A DNA stretch of 64,000 bases from Apium graveolens. Lineage: Eukaryota > Streptophyta > Magnoliopsida > Apiales > Apiaceae. Position numbers and translations under genes: made by a program. Within the stretch, counting starts at the first letter, position 1. Each line of letters starts with the position of its first letter. Below the pieces are notes generated by a model. The model made no database searches and was not told the DNA's origin. It saw only the letters and a list, made by a program, of their open reading frames with translations. Location of the stretch: positions 289,962,423 through 290,026,422 of the forward strand of contig NC_133650.1 of the NCBI RefSeq assembly GCF_009905375.1. The letters run 5' to 3'. Positions 10,750 to 22,544 of the stretch are shown here, piece after piece.

Positions 10750-11486
10750 GCAGCCCATACCAATTTCAAGGTCTATCAAATGGATGTCAATAGTGCCTTT
10801 CTAAATGGAGATTTGGAGGAGGAAGTCTATGTCAGTCAGCCTCCTGATTTTGGAGACTCAAATTTCCCAGATTATGTCTACTATCTATTGAAAGCACTCT
10901 ATGGAGTGAAGCAAGCACCTAGAGCCCGGTATGACACTTTATCAAAGTTCCTTTTGGAAAATCACTTCACAAGAGGTACTGTAGATAAAACTTTATTCTT
11001 TAGAAATGTTAATGGCTCTAGTATACTTGTTTAAATTTATGTGGATGATATTATTTTTGGCTCTACAGATAAAAAACTTTGCAAAAAGTTTGCCAAATTG
11101 ATGCAAAGTAAGTATGAAATGAGTATGATGGGAGAACTAACTTACTTTCTTGGTCTGCAAGTTAAGCAAGTCAGTGATGGAATATTCATTAGTCAAACTA
11201 AATAAATTTATAATCTTTTATAGAAGTTTGATCTAATGGATTGCATATCTGCAAAAACTCCCATGGCCACTGCAACTAAGTTTGAATTAAACACTACTGA
11301 AAAGTCTATGGATATTTCAAGTTATAGGGGTATGGTTGGCTCACTTCTGTACTTAACAGCTCGTAAGCCAGATATAATGTTTGCTACATGTTTATGTGCT
11401 AGATTTCAGGCTGATCCTAGAGAATCCCACTTAGTAGCTATTAAGAGAATTTTCAGATATCTCAAGGGAACACCAAAACTTGGCTA
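10750..11486 (+). pseudogene. Reverse transcriptase C-terminal half, SIRE-type copia
   Basis: Starts within [20 protein letters not shown], then YGVKQAPRA, then the catalytic YVDD at 11038-11049, YFLGLQVKQ and a C-terminal SYRGMVGSLLYLTARKPD motif running to RYLKGTPKLG. A TAA at 11032-11034 stops the frame just before YVDD, and more stops lie near 11203 and 11221. The RT N-terminus is absent because LTR B abuts at 10749. The frame would continue into RNase H at 12755 but for the nested insert. Confidence 0.88.
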
Positions 11487-11894
11487 GCTACAGACAGAAC
11501 GTCGAATCGCATTCGTGGTTGTAAGCATAATGTCAAGAACGATGACAAGAATGTCAAAGATAGTACCAGACGTCAGCATTGAGTTAGAGCTACGAATAAA
11601 ATGACATACAACGGTAAATGAAGTTTCGTCGACTTATAAGTGCGAGCAGAATCCAAGGAAAAGTAGAAGGGGTACCAAAGGGAAGAAACCTTTATATGGG
11701 CATTCTTTTAATTAGACATTTCATTAGTGGATCATGAGAATAACAAGTAACTTATATAGTAATGACGACCATATATTTGATTTTCAAAATTTAAAATGAA
11801 ATTTCGAAAAAGATTTTCTTAATCAACTTTTAGAAGACTTTTCCATAACATGAGTTTTATAATTTGGTTGTCGAATTATTACTTAAGTTCTTGT

Positions 11895-12012
11895 TATTAT
11901 AAACAACTACAAGTGCATACCTCTTCTTGGTAATTGACATAACATTGACTGGACCAAATAGATCAATATGAAGTAGATGATACGGTTCAAGAATGGAGGA
12001 TTCAATTTTATA
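11895..12012 (-). pseudogene. Copia integrase fragment (core start)
   Basis: The minus strand encodes EPYHLLHIDLFGPVNVMS followed by KKRYALVVV. This is the start of the copia integrase catalytic core and includes its first catalytic Asp. Only about 40 residues survive, and both sides run into unrelated sequence. Confidence 0.72.
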
Positions 12013-12039
12013 ACACCAAATGTTTAAAATCTTCAAAGG

Positions 12040-12353
12040 CACTAATATTACTACGAATACTACTTATATCTCTTTTATAATCCCTGAATTTAAATCCTTC
12101 AACCTTAACGCTTTATACTTAATCCCTCCGGTTTCTGGTGAATTTTCAGGAAAAATCAAAATGCTCATTTTCGAATTGTGACGACTTTTACATACACTCA
12201 AATTCATTACCGAACAATAATACGATCTCAGAATTTCAGTATTGGAACTCGTACATATGGTCGTCTAAAAATATTCCTAATCAGCACAATTACTATTCAT
12301 CTAAAAAAATTAAATTCATCCAAAATTTCGGGTTATTACAGTCTCCCCTCCTT
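12040..12353 (-). repeat. Partial Ty3-gypsy LTR start with polypurine tract
   Basis: The minus strand reads AAGGAGGGGAGAC (12353-12341) and then TGTAATAACCCG (from 12340). This is the usual junction between polypurine tract and LTR in plant Ty3-gypsy elements. The LTR runs leftward and is cut near 12040. Confidence 0.68.
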
Positions 12354-12419
12354 AAAAGGATTCCATCCTCGGATTCAAATCAGAATAACGAAAGTACTTT
12401 TCCATTGTAACACATTTTT

Positions 12420-12715
12420 ATTCCCAGGTTGACTCCTCAACCTTATTGTCCTCTAATGGCACTCTCACTAGCGCTATAGTTTTATTTCTCAATACTTGCT
12501 CCTTTCGATCTACAATCACCACCGATTAATCTATACCAAAAAATTATGGTTGAACTCCTATACGTTTATATTCCATCATAAACCTAGCATCGGAGTTTTA
12601 CGTTCGTAACATGGAACATGAATCACATCATGATACATTTTAAATTCAGAGACAATGTCAACTCCTATGACATTGCAAGACTTCAAGAGGTCCCATAAAA
12701 ATCGTCTTAGCCTTC
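12420..12715 (-). pseudogene. Ty3-gypsy integrase C-terminal tail
   Basis: On the minus strand the motifs FMGPLEVLQ, then DRKEQVLRNKTIALVRV and VEESTWE can be read with a few frame breaks. They match the GPFxIL, RxxxLRNKxIxLVKV and EEATWE motifs at the end of plant Ty3-gypsy integrase. They lie just upstream, in that orientation, of the gypsy polypurine tract at 12353-12341, so this is the 3' end of one gypsy copy. Confidence 0.75.
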
Positions 12716-12754
12716 CCTTTCTTACTGAGCTTTATCGGTTCTCGCTATGGGGAT

Positions 12755-13254
12755 ACTTTTGGTACCCTAGAGATTCTGGTTTTGATCTAACTGGTTATTC
12801 AGATGCAGATTATGCAGGTTGTAGAATTGATAGAAAAAGTACAACAGGAACCTGTCAATTTCTAGGAAACAAGCTTGTGTCCTGGTTCAGTAAAAAATAG
12901 AATTCAGTTTCTACTTCTACAGCTGAAGCTGAATATATTGCTGCTGGAAGTTGCTGTGCACAGATTTTGTGGATGAAAAACCAATTGCTAGACTATGGTC
13001 TGCAAGTAGAAAGAATTCTCATTTTCTGTGATAACACAAGTGCAATTACCATCACTGAAAATCCAGTACAGCAGTCAAGGACAAAGCACATAGACATCAA
13101 GTACCACTTCATAAGGGAACATGTAATGAATGGTACTGTGGAACTACATTTTGTTCCAAGTGAAAAGCAGCTTGCAGATATATTTACCAAGCCACTGGAT
13201 GAATCCACCTTTTCAAGGTTGGTAAGTGAGTTAGGTATGCTAAATTATTCTTAA
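12755..13254 (+). pseudogene. RNase H domain, SIRE-type copia
   Basis: Continues the RT above. Visible are GYSDADYAGCRIDRKSTTG (first catalytic Asp region), STAEAEYIAAGSC (catalytic Glu), FCDNTSAITI (second Asp), RTKHIDIKYHFIREH and QLADIFTKPLD at the end of pol. A TAG at 12898-12900 breaks the frame. The frame ends TAA at 13252-13254, and about 530 bp of spacer separate it from the env-like ORF. Confidence 0.9.
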
Positions 13255-13782
13255 AATTTTTACAAATATTTTGCAAGTTGTAATGCAGCCAGAAATTTAA
13301 TTGATTTTTCAGTCTTGGATGAAATTTTGGCTAAGTCAAAATTTGCATCCCGATGGATGATCATTATTCATCGAGTTTAATCATTCGTCGGTATACAATT
13401 ATCAAATAAAAAACAATTACTTTTCTGGAATATTTTATGACTCGACGGATAACTGATTTATCCTCATCCGTCAAATTATCTTATTCTTAGCCGTTGATTC
13501 TTTGAACATTATCCATCGAGTATACTTACAGTTTGTAAGCATAACACGACGGATAATTGAAGGAATTTTTATAGTTTATTTTTTTTAAAACGGCTATTTT
13601 GGGCAATTCTTATTGGTTACTTTATTTTACTTTATAATTTTTGACAGTTATTTTTGAGATAGTATAAAAGCTTAATTCATTTCCATTACTTTTCTTTTAT
13701 CATTCTCAAATCATCTGCTCTAAATTCTCTCTTTCTCTAAAGCAACTACCATTTCTATCTCTGCAATTTCCACTCTCTAACA
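13255..13782 (+). repeat. Post-pol spacer with GACGGATRA repeats
   Basis: No ORF is seen. About seven copies of a GACGGATRA-type core, in both orientations and with variants such as ATCCATCGAG, lie between 13350 and 13560. The same motif recurs about seven times in the 3' LTR of this element. A CT-rich stretch at 13690-13780 precedes the env-like ATG. Confidence 0.65.
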
Positions 13783-16700
13783 ATGGCACCAGTAGTCAAG
13801 ATCATGTCACAAACTGGATACATCTATGATAAAAACAACTTCACGGCTCTAGTAAACAAGGGGATTCAACATTCAAGTGACTACCACAAAATGATGGATT
13901 TTGTGAAGAACTGCAAACTCAGCTATGCAATGCTAGAATCACCCACCATCTTCTGTGAGGTTGTTGAAGAGATGTGGAACACTGCTACATACAACTCTAT
14001 TGATAAGACCATCACACTCACTATTAAAGGTAAGGAATTTTGTATCAATAGTGATGTTATTAAAGCATGTTTCAAAATTCCTGATAATACTGTGACCTCA
14101 CCACACATAGACACTGATATTGTTAATATGCTTATTTCCATGAACTATGCACTCTCTACTTCTAAGTTAAGTGGTATTATGAGGTTGGGTCTTAGGAAAG
14201 AATGGAGTTTCATGTGTTATGTAGTTACCAAGGTCTTTTCCAGGTAAAATCAGTAATTTTGATTCTGTCAATATTTATATGCTTAACATGCTTTACATGC
14301 TAGTTACAGATAAGTTCTTTAATTTTAGTGATCTTGTTTTGTTTGAGTTGGGATTTAAATTAGGGGAGCTAAACAAGAGGGGTAAAAATGTTTATTATGC
14401 TAGATTTTTCATAATGTTAACTAACCAACTCTCTGAGGAAATTATGCTTGAGAACCCAAATAACAAATTAGATTGTTGGGTTCAAGAGAGAAGAATTATT
14501 GCAGATTTGAACAGGGCAAATCATCACAAGGAGAGGCCACTCTTCTATTTCCATGTAATAGAAGCACCTCAGGTAAGTGAGGTAAGTTCATCTGTTCCTA
14601 TTATTCCAACCTCACAAATTTTTTTGAATTCTAGTGTAGCTATAGTAACCGTGTCAATGACCCAACAGTTGCCTACCCAAGCTACCAAACCATCAAAAGT
14701 TTCAAAATCCAAATCAAAGAAAGCCCCCTCTGGTATCTCTCAAAAGATGCCAGTTGTAAATTCCACCAAAACCAAAGAGGGGAGTGTGAAGGTGGGAAAG
14801 GTAGGTGAGGGACAGGGTGAACATAAAAGAAACCCTAAGGATAAGGGTGGAGAGTTGAGTGGTTCCCAGCCTAGCCACACTGCAGTTTCCCAACAAACTG
14901 AACAGGGCAATGACAATGCAGAAAGGATGCTCAATTTGGTGCATACCACCCAGTCAATGCTAAAAGCTAAGGATGCCATCACAGCTTTGCCCTCTACAGC
15001 TGGTGATGTTGATTATGAGACTGGCGGTTCAGCAGATTTCTTTGGAGATGAAGGTGGAGATAGTGAAGAAGAGCCATTGGACATAGGGGAGAAGTAGGTT
15101 CCAGTTCAAGATCAGGCATGCCATCATGGGCATTTTCAAAACATAGTGATGAACATTACTTCAAGACAACCCTGATCCAACTCATAAATCAGACAAATTC
15201 TGCTCTTCAAACCACTACAAATGCCAACACCAAGAAGCTCATTCAAGCATATCTTGCTTCTCTGCAACTACAACAAATTTAAGGCTTCCAACATGCTAGA
15301 GATGTCAACACCATCAAGGGTGATATTGATGAGATAAAAAAGGCTATTTATGACAAGATGGACTCTAAGCTTCCAGAAGCTACAATGCTTGACATCAAGA
15401 GACAACTCAGGAAAAATTCTAATCTTGCCATAAAGATAGATGCCTTGGGTACAAGAATGTCAGCAATGGAAGCATCTCTAACAGCCATTCATCTGCATCA
15501 AGCTCAACAGATAGACTTGCTTCAGAAACTGGTGGCTGCACAAACCTCCTCCTCTACTGAACTTGATGATAATAAAAAGGGGGAGAAAGGACCAAGTGAG
15601 GGGGAGAAGCTTCACATTCAAATCAGTAAAGTAATTGTGCCTACAATTGCTTTCACCAATCCACCAGTAACAAACAGTATTGATTTGATCAATGAAGCAG
15701 CAGCCAATATAAGAGCAGCTGAAAAGAAGAAGTTGAGTCTAATCAACTGGAAGAAAATTGATGAGGACATATAAAAGAAGTTTGGGCTAGTAAAGAAGCC
15801 AGAAAAGTCAGCCATTCATCACTCTCAAGTCAAGCAGATCTCTGTGAATGAAATGAGCATGAACTATCTGGAAAGAGGACATCTATCCTGCATCAAATCT
15901 CCAAAGGCTGACATAATTCTGAAGCCAAGGGTGAACTATCCAAAATCATCATTAAAGAACCCTTTGGATATAGTGTATGAGACACCTAAGCCTGATGAGA
16001 AGAAGCTTCTGTCAAGATCAATTGCCTTCTACAAGGATCCAGCTGATTCAGCTTTAAAAAGGAGAATTGCTAAAGTTTTCAGAAATGGTAAAGAAATTTG
16101 TGTGGTAGCTAGACATCCTCAATTTGCTCAAGCAAAGAGAGAAGAAAAGGCAAGACTAAAGTAAGAAAAGAAGCAAGCTGCTCTAGATTCCAAAAAGGCT
16201 AAGCAAAAGAAAGAGCAAGCTGCTATCTTGGCCAAGCTACAAGCTGTAAAACCAACATAACAAATTCCTGCTCAGCCATCTGAAATCACTGAATCTCAAG
16301 ATCCAAAGAAGCAAGTTAAACCACAACAGAAGAAAGCTCCGAGATACAAGGAATTGGCCAAAAGAACCAAAAGGAAATTGGAGTTTGTTGATAAGGAATT
16401 GGAGTATCGGTTTTCCAAGGAATCCACTCCAACTACAACTCAAGCATCAAAACCCTTTGTGGTATTTGAAGACATCAAGGTGGTGGATCCTTACAGGAAC
16501 ATTCATGGTGAACCTATTGTGCCTAAGGATGAACCAATAGACTGGAAGAGCCTACCAATTCCTGACTTCAATCTGCCAATCCTTAGCAAGCCAAAAAGAA
16601 CAAAGTCAAGAGCAGTCAAGAAAGTGAAGTTGTCACCTCTCAAATCCAAATCTCTAACTAAAGCTCAATCCAAAGTCAACAAGGGAGATTACATGTACTT

Positions 16701-17249
16701 ATGTGACATCAAGGAATTCTCTGATCTAAATCTCTATCTAGATGAACTAGAAGAAGTGAGAGGGATTGATGCCTACAAGAATCTACCTGAAAGTTAGTTT
16801 TCAAGTACAAGGGAGGAAAGGAGATTCAATGGTCACTTCACAGGATCCTTCAAGAAAGCCAAGCCGTGGTGATAAAGGTTTATTCATCCTTCAAGAAGAA
16901 CTTTGGATTCAATGTAACTGCAAGAAGACTGGTTCTAAAGAAGATTGAAGAACTGAGGAGTATTAGAGCTAAAGATGCACTCCCAAAGACTCTAATCATT
17001 CCCTACACAGGGAAAAGAGTGCATCTAAGGCCCTACTGGCTGATGGAGTTCATGGATGACAAAGGAGTGAGAAGATTTTTCAGATTAGAAGACCAATTGA
17101 GCATCTCTAGCAATGAGACTTTTTTGGAAATGTAAGAAAAGCTAAATCTCTCAGAATCTGATGAACTGGAATTCCACAGACAGCTCCAAAATCAGATAGA
17201 AGAAAACAACAGAAAGCTTGGAAAGAGATCCAGATCTTCAAGGATATAG
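13783..17249 (+). pseudogene. Env-like third ORF of the SIRE-type element, decayed
   Basis: The ATG at 13783 (ACAATGG context) starts a readable sequence of roughly 1100 codons that shifts frame near 14240, 15100 and 16830 and carries stops near 15097, 15772, 16162, 16258 and 17133. The N-terminal 300 residues are globular. The middle (14640-15100) is Ser/Lys/Gln-rich and low in complexity, followed by a possible coiled-coil heptad stretch (15358-15540). Basic, Lys-rich segments follow (16140-16680). No signal peptide, transmembrane anchor or fusion peptide was evident by eye, so 'env-like' rests on position only, between pol and the LTR. Its true role is unknown; a structural or nucleic-acid-binding protein is equally possible. 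Confidence 0.72.
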
Positions 17250-17427
17250 ATTAATCTGCTCAGGCTAGAGGAGCACCTTGAAAATGACTGTGAGCAAATC
17301 TTTGTACATTTTGTTAATTGAAACACTTTACAGTATTTTCTACTTTCTTTTGAAGGTGTATTTTTTAGGGTATTTTGTTATCATCAAGTTTCTCTTAATT
17401 TATGGTTACAATTCCAGTAGACATAAA

Positions 17428-17438
17428 TTGGGGGAGAT
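17428..17438 (+). other. Polypurine tract of the SIRE-type element
   Basis: TTGGGGGAGAT lies directly before the TG of the 3' LTR at 17439. Confidence 0.8.
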
Positions 17439-18468
17439 TGTTGTGAATATGTTGTGAACTTGATGATTTCATTAACAAAATACCTTAGTAGATTTTACTA
17501 AGTGAAAAATGTAGCACTTGACAAATAAGGATTGTAGTCCCGACGGATGACTCAATATACTCCCGACGGATGATGATTTATTATCCATCGAGTGAGTAGC
17601 TTGTGTAACAATAAGTCTGTAGCACATTTCTGCATACACATTGTTTAGATTCTGTAGTAGTACTCAAGTCATGTTGATTTTAACTAGATATGCAGAATAG
17701 ATTGATTAATTGTACATAGATGATGTCTTGTAATTCTGCATAAATGAAATGAAGTCAAGTGCCAGATAGCTACCCGATGGATAAACAACAATGCCACTCG
17801 ACGGATGATTAACTAGGCAACCCGACGGATGATTATGAACCCGACGGATAAAGAATTCAAACATCTGTTGATAGTGACAACACAGTCACATGCGTCGAAT
17901 GTATGCAAATGGAATGTGGAAGCCTATTCAACTGGGTTTTAGAGAACAAAGAAGTATTGCCATTTCCATGCTATTATGAAGATATTCAAAGATGCTGGAA
18001 TAGAGTAATGAAGCAGCAGAGTATTAGACTTGATAGGTTTTGTTTTATTATCTTGTTTTATTACTTTGTAATCTTGGTGATATATAAACCAAGTAGCAAA
18101 TAGAACAACAACAAGACTAAGAACATTTTTCACAGAGAAACATTTGTAAGCTGTATTTCTTAGCATTTCTCTGAAAACTTAGTTGTTCATATTTGTAAGC
18201 AGCTGTGAGCTAATTTAGCTACACAGAGTTCTCTTAATATAATATATATCTCTTGTGGATACATTCTCAAATCCACCAGAAAGTTTTTAAAGACTTGTGT
18301 TTTTAATTACTTGTGTTTTGATTCATTCTAAGTTATTATTCCGCACTCTGCAAATCAATTCACATAGATATATATTCTAGGTTAGAACAGTTTTAAACCA
18401 AGAAAAAGTTTCAAGAATTCCATTTAACCCCCCTTCTGTAATTCTTCTTGCATTGTTAGGGACTAACA
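17439..18468 (+). repeat. 3' LTR of the SIRE-type element (about 1030 bp)
   Basis: It begins TGTTGTGAATATGTTGTG and ends GGGACTAACA, preceded by the CCCCCCTTCTGTAATTC run seen near the ends of such LTRs. A TATA box (TATATAAA, 18081-18088) marks U3. Seven GACGGATRA-type repeats lie at 17540-17852. No second LTR copy is in the window, so divergence cannot be judged. Confidence 0.82.
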
Positions 18469-20772
18469 TTATCTTTCAAAAATACTTTCACAATATTAAA
18501 TTATGAAAGATTTACATGGTTTCAACAAATATCTTTAAAAAAAGTAACTTTGGGATGGAATGAATTCTCTTTTCTCGCATTTTTAGAGTAAATAGATTCA
18601 TGATAGAGCAAGATTAAATATTTAATTGAATTGTTAATGCACCAACTCCATTTTACAATTATGTAACTAACTAAATAACTTAATTTGGTATTTTTGCAAA
18701 TTACTTGCATCATAATCATTGCTAACAAAATGTTCCTACAAAATAATATATTTTATATAAAAATTGAGGCGTCGTTAAATAATATTGAGTTATTTGTAAG
18801 ATACAATTAAATTAAAATTCCTTTATTAAAGGTTTTAATTAAACATAGAAAATTTGTACAAAAATTTATACGGGAGTATTTCCGAGTGCTAAAAGAAACG
18901 TTACAAAATGATAAGAACAATATTTGTGATAAATTTTAGATCTCCATTTTATTTTAAAAATTAAATAGTTAATCTAATAACACAACTATTTTACACTTAG
19001 TAGAATTGATAATATTAGTTCAAAAAGATTGTGATTATGCATCGTTGAATTATGATAAATATTGTGATCAAATTATATTTTTCTTAAATTTATTTAATTT
19101 AATTCAATTTTTTTCAATTCAGTTTTTTTCAACACTAATAAAAATATTCAAAAACTTGTTGTGAGACGATTTTACCTAATATTCTATTGTACAATTATTT
19201 TAAATAATACTCGAAGAAATCATATTTTATAATAAGTTTTAAGTTTCATTCCAAATATGATTAATTAAATCAAATGAACAAAAATTTTAATATTTAACAA
19301 ATTTTATGAGAAATATTAAGAATGATGTCAAATTATTACATATTTTAATATATATACATCATAAAATTATGATCATATTATATATATATTTAAAATTATT
19401 TTTCTATAATTTATTTACATATCTAATATAAATTTTATATTTAAAATTCTACTACTTCGCAATTTTATATAACACAATAAATAATGCTCCTCCACTTATA
19501 TGAACAAAAATTCAAATGAGACTGCGTCGTGAGATGATGTCTAATAACACTGTATTGAGTCAAATTTAGGTGAAAACAAAATACAAAATAGCAAAATATT
19601 CGTAAATTTATTATGACTTCCAAATCTCTTCAAAAAAATTTAATTAAAATATAATAAATGTATAAAAATTCAATTTTAGGATCTAATAAGTTATTACAAC
19701 TTTATACCGAACAATCATAGTGAGAGAAACTACCAAAATTATGAGAATTGTATTTTGTTATGAAGTTTTACATCTCATTTCTTTAAATTCTATATACATA
19801 ATTTAACTACAAAATTAGTTTATATTTAGCAGATATTTATGGGATTGGTGCACCATTTTAAATGCTATATTTGATAAATAAAATGATCATATAATATTTT
19901 TCAAAATTAATTTCCCTCGATTTAATTTGTATTCTCAATAAAGATAAATTTTCTAATATACAATAAATTTATTATACTATGAATTTATCTATACAAAGGA
20001 GAAAATGAGAGTATTTGACCTGTATCATATGATGTTAATCATTTTTCTGAATTTTTGAAAATTTTAAATTTGTAAATTAATAAACTGGAAAATAGATTAA
20101 CTGATTTTGTTTTGGTAAACTATGTTGATCAACACGTTAATAAGTGATGTACTATATAATTCAGGTAGACAATATATAAAAACTATTTTTATCAAAAAAA
20201 TATACATAAAAGATGAACGGGCAAAATTATATAAAATTTGGTGCAATCTTATAATACATTTTATCAAATAAAGATATATAAAAGACCAGTGGGCAACATT
20301 ATATTGAGTTTGATAAATAATGTAAAATGCAACTAGATCAATATTTTTAAGAACAAAACGAGCCAAGTTAGCAACACTTGCAATTAATATAGAAATAGTT
20401 AAGTACTATATAATGTATATTTCGGTATGAATATAAAGATAGTTAAGTACTATATAATGTATATTTCGGGTTGTGTGGGTTGACTAAAAATTATTGAAAC
20501 CATACTCAACCCTTTAAGTCGGACTGAAACTTTTCTAACCAAACTATGTTTCGGTTTGTAACGATAAGTTGATCTTCCTGAAATATGGTGGGTGGGTGTG
20601 GTTTAATCAATTTTGTAAACTCATATGCACTCGTACTTTATACATCAAATATTGATAGACTCTTTACCCATTTTTTGTTCATTTCACTACTGATTGACTA
20701 TTTAACCATTTTTTTATACAATTGAAATGATAAAGTCTTTTCACTAACTCCATTATTTAACTAATATTTCAG
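18469..20772. other. AT-rich DNA without recognised genes
   Basis: Only short frames full of stops are seen on both strands. The one local structure is a 31-bp direct repeat (20395-20425 and 20439-20469, period 44). Confidence 0.6.
20395..20469 (+). repeat. Two-copy 31-bp direct repeat
   Basis: ATAGTTAAGTACTATATAAT continuing to TTCGG occurs at 20395-20425 and again, identical, at 20439-20469. Confidence 0.9.
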
Positions 20773-21588
20773 AAGAAGGTTTGTTGTACGTTCAAAATTC
20801 TTAAAATTAAAGATACAGGCAATTGGTAGTACTATAGTTGTCAGAAATGTAAAGTAGATGTTCAAAAAGTAGGGAAGAGGTTCAGATGCGAAAATTGTAA
20901 GAAAAACTGGACATTTGCTGAGAAGAGGTTTGTTTAGATTAGTAATGTATTGCAACATTTATACATAGTACATAGTTTATAAAATAAAATAATCTTTTGT
21001 AATTATTATCATAATATATAGGTTTCGTTTATTAGTCTTAGCTGAGAATTCAACATTGACTACTAATGTCATCCTCATGGATCGTGTCGTGAAGAGGCTA
21101 GCTGGAAACATCGCAACACATTACTTGAATAAGAAAAATGTGGTATGGTATTTATAGTTTGATCACAAATCTGTAAATTTTATTTACATTTGTTGTAAAG
21201 TTATGAATGTCCAATTTACCTCCTATGCAGCGAGCGGAGGATATTCTTATCCCTAATATTCTGAATGAGATTGTTCATAAAGAACTAACTGTTAGTATTG
21301 AGATTAACGAGACCAATGTCACTGAGGACAATAATTTGTATGAGGCTGTAGATTTGTTAAATTCCTCTGCCGCAAGCTCATCCATTGCAGATTATTCTAC
21401 TGTTCTAAAATGTCCATCCTTTGACAAAGTTGTTGTGAGTATTTTTCAGTAAACATGGTAGATGTAAGAACTAAAATATTTACATACTAAGTTATTTTTC
21501 AATCCTAATTATATTTTAGGGCAGCGAATCATGTCATTTGTTTGATAGCCCATATTCTGCAAAGTCTATAACCAAGAAGCCAAAGACC
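20773..21588 (+). pseudogene. RPA1-like gene fragment, C-terminal OB fold (DBD-C) with zinc ribbon
   Basis: Four exons with GT-AG borders and an open frame: 20773-20927, 21022-21142, 21231-21434 and 21520-21588. The first two encode CTFKILKIKDTGNWYYYSCQ, a CxxC...CxxC zinc ribbon (CQKC and CENC) and RFRLLVLAENSTLTTNV. This is the C-terminal DNA-binding fold of replication protein A 70-kDa subunits, which bind single-stranded DNA in replication and repair. Exons 3-4 encode an acidic, Ser-rich tail seen in plant RPA1-like proteins. DBD-A and DBD-B exons are not found upstream, although an acceptor precedes exon 1, so the gene is cut at its 5' side. Such fragments are common in plant genomes and in Helitrons. 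Confidence 0.8.
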
Positions 21589-22544
21589 GTAAGTCCTTAT
21601 TATTCACAAAATTTATTATTCTCCATCAGAGAAGATTATGAACATCAATTTCTGTTTTCATTAATCTGTTTCTAACTATCATTACACTTTGTGTTGCAAC
21701 ATGCATAATGCTTAGATATTCCGGTGAACCCAAGTTGCTACAAAGTTGACGAGTTTGCTCAAGAATAAAACTCTTTGCTTTCATTTTCTTCAAGTTTTTT
21801 CCGTGTTATGTTCAAGACTAATTTAAATTTTCCAAGATTATTTCACTATCATTTGATACAGATTGTTATTTACGTCTTAATGTTCCTCCCTTCATACATT
21901 ATACCAGATGTTATATAATGATGGTGAATTTGATTATTGATGTTATGTTGAATGTTGAACATTTTTCTTACATAAATTATTTGCAGCATTCGCATTGAAA
22001 TTTATAACTGAACCATATATATCATTAACATATATTTGACTTGAAAATTGAACTTAAATTTATTTATTATTTTTGGGATGAAATCATTATGATCTTAGGA
22101 ACATATAATTATAGAGTTCCGAAGAATTTGAATATACTTAAATTCAAATCAATATTAAGTGTCTACAATAAATTTACTTCAATTAAACTGCACAAATATT
22201 TTACATTTACTTTCTAGATATAGAAAGACAAATAATTAATATGATATTGATTTTGATTTATCATATGTCAAGGATTCAGTCAATCATTATACCTGTAAAG
22301 ATTATGATTAACATTAAGATTATGATTAAAATGTACTTGAATCAAGGTATTTCCATTACCACCAATAATTGTAAATAACTAACACATTATCTCACATTTT
22401 TGCAATTAAGAAAGATTATCATAAGCAATAGTATCAGTTATTTATTCCTTCTATTACGGGATTGTGAAAGATTATAATTTATTAATGCATGGGAGAAGAA
22501 ATAAATTTACATAATAATAACAAAGCTAGATTTATAACCTAATT
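21589..22544. other. AT-rich gap between the two RPA1-like fragments
   Basis: A possible last exon of the first fragment lies at about 21715-21770 (PVNPSCYKVDEFAQE then a stop) but its phase does not fit well. Nothing else is recognised. Confidence 0.4.

Larger units (their letters stand above)
11487..12754. mobile_element. Composite insert splitting SIRE RT from RNase H
   Basis: The reading frame breaks at RYLKGTPKLG (11486) and resumes at FWYPRDSGFDLTGYSDADYAG (about 12755), so about 1.27 kb is foreign. It holds a minus-strand copia integrase scrap, a minus-strand Ty3-gypsy LTR start with its polypurine tract, and a minus-strand gypsy integrase tail. The first 390 bp (11487-11880) are unassigned. 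The exact edges and any target duplication are unclear. Confidence 0.75.
10750..18468 (+). mobile_element. SIRE-type Ty1-copia element, 3' half, with env-like ORF
   Basis: It contains, in order, the C-terminal half of RT, a nested insert, RNase H, a spacer with GACGGATRA repeats, a long degenerate third ORF after pol, a polypurine tract and one LTR. A long ORF between pol and the 3' LTR is the hallmark of the SIRE/Maximus lineage. Gag, protease, integrase and the 5' LTR are missing, cut off at 10750 by the LTR of element B. Stops and frameshifts throughout show an old, dead copy. Confidence 0.82.

Noticed and set aside
14714..14982. Minus-strand frames inside the env-like ORF
   Set aside because: Antisense shadows of a Ser/Lys-rich coding segment with no start context or motif.
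18469..20772. Search for a Helitron 5' end (TC...) left of the RPA1 fragment
   Set aside because: No convincing TCTCTAC- or TCTATA-type start could be picked out by eye, so no 5' boundary is claimed.
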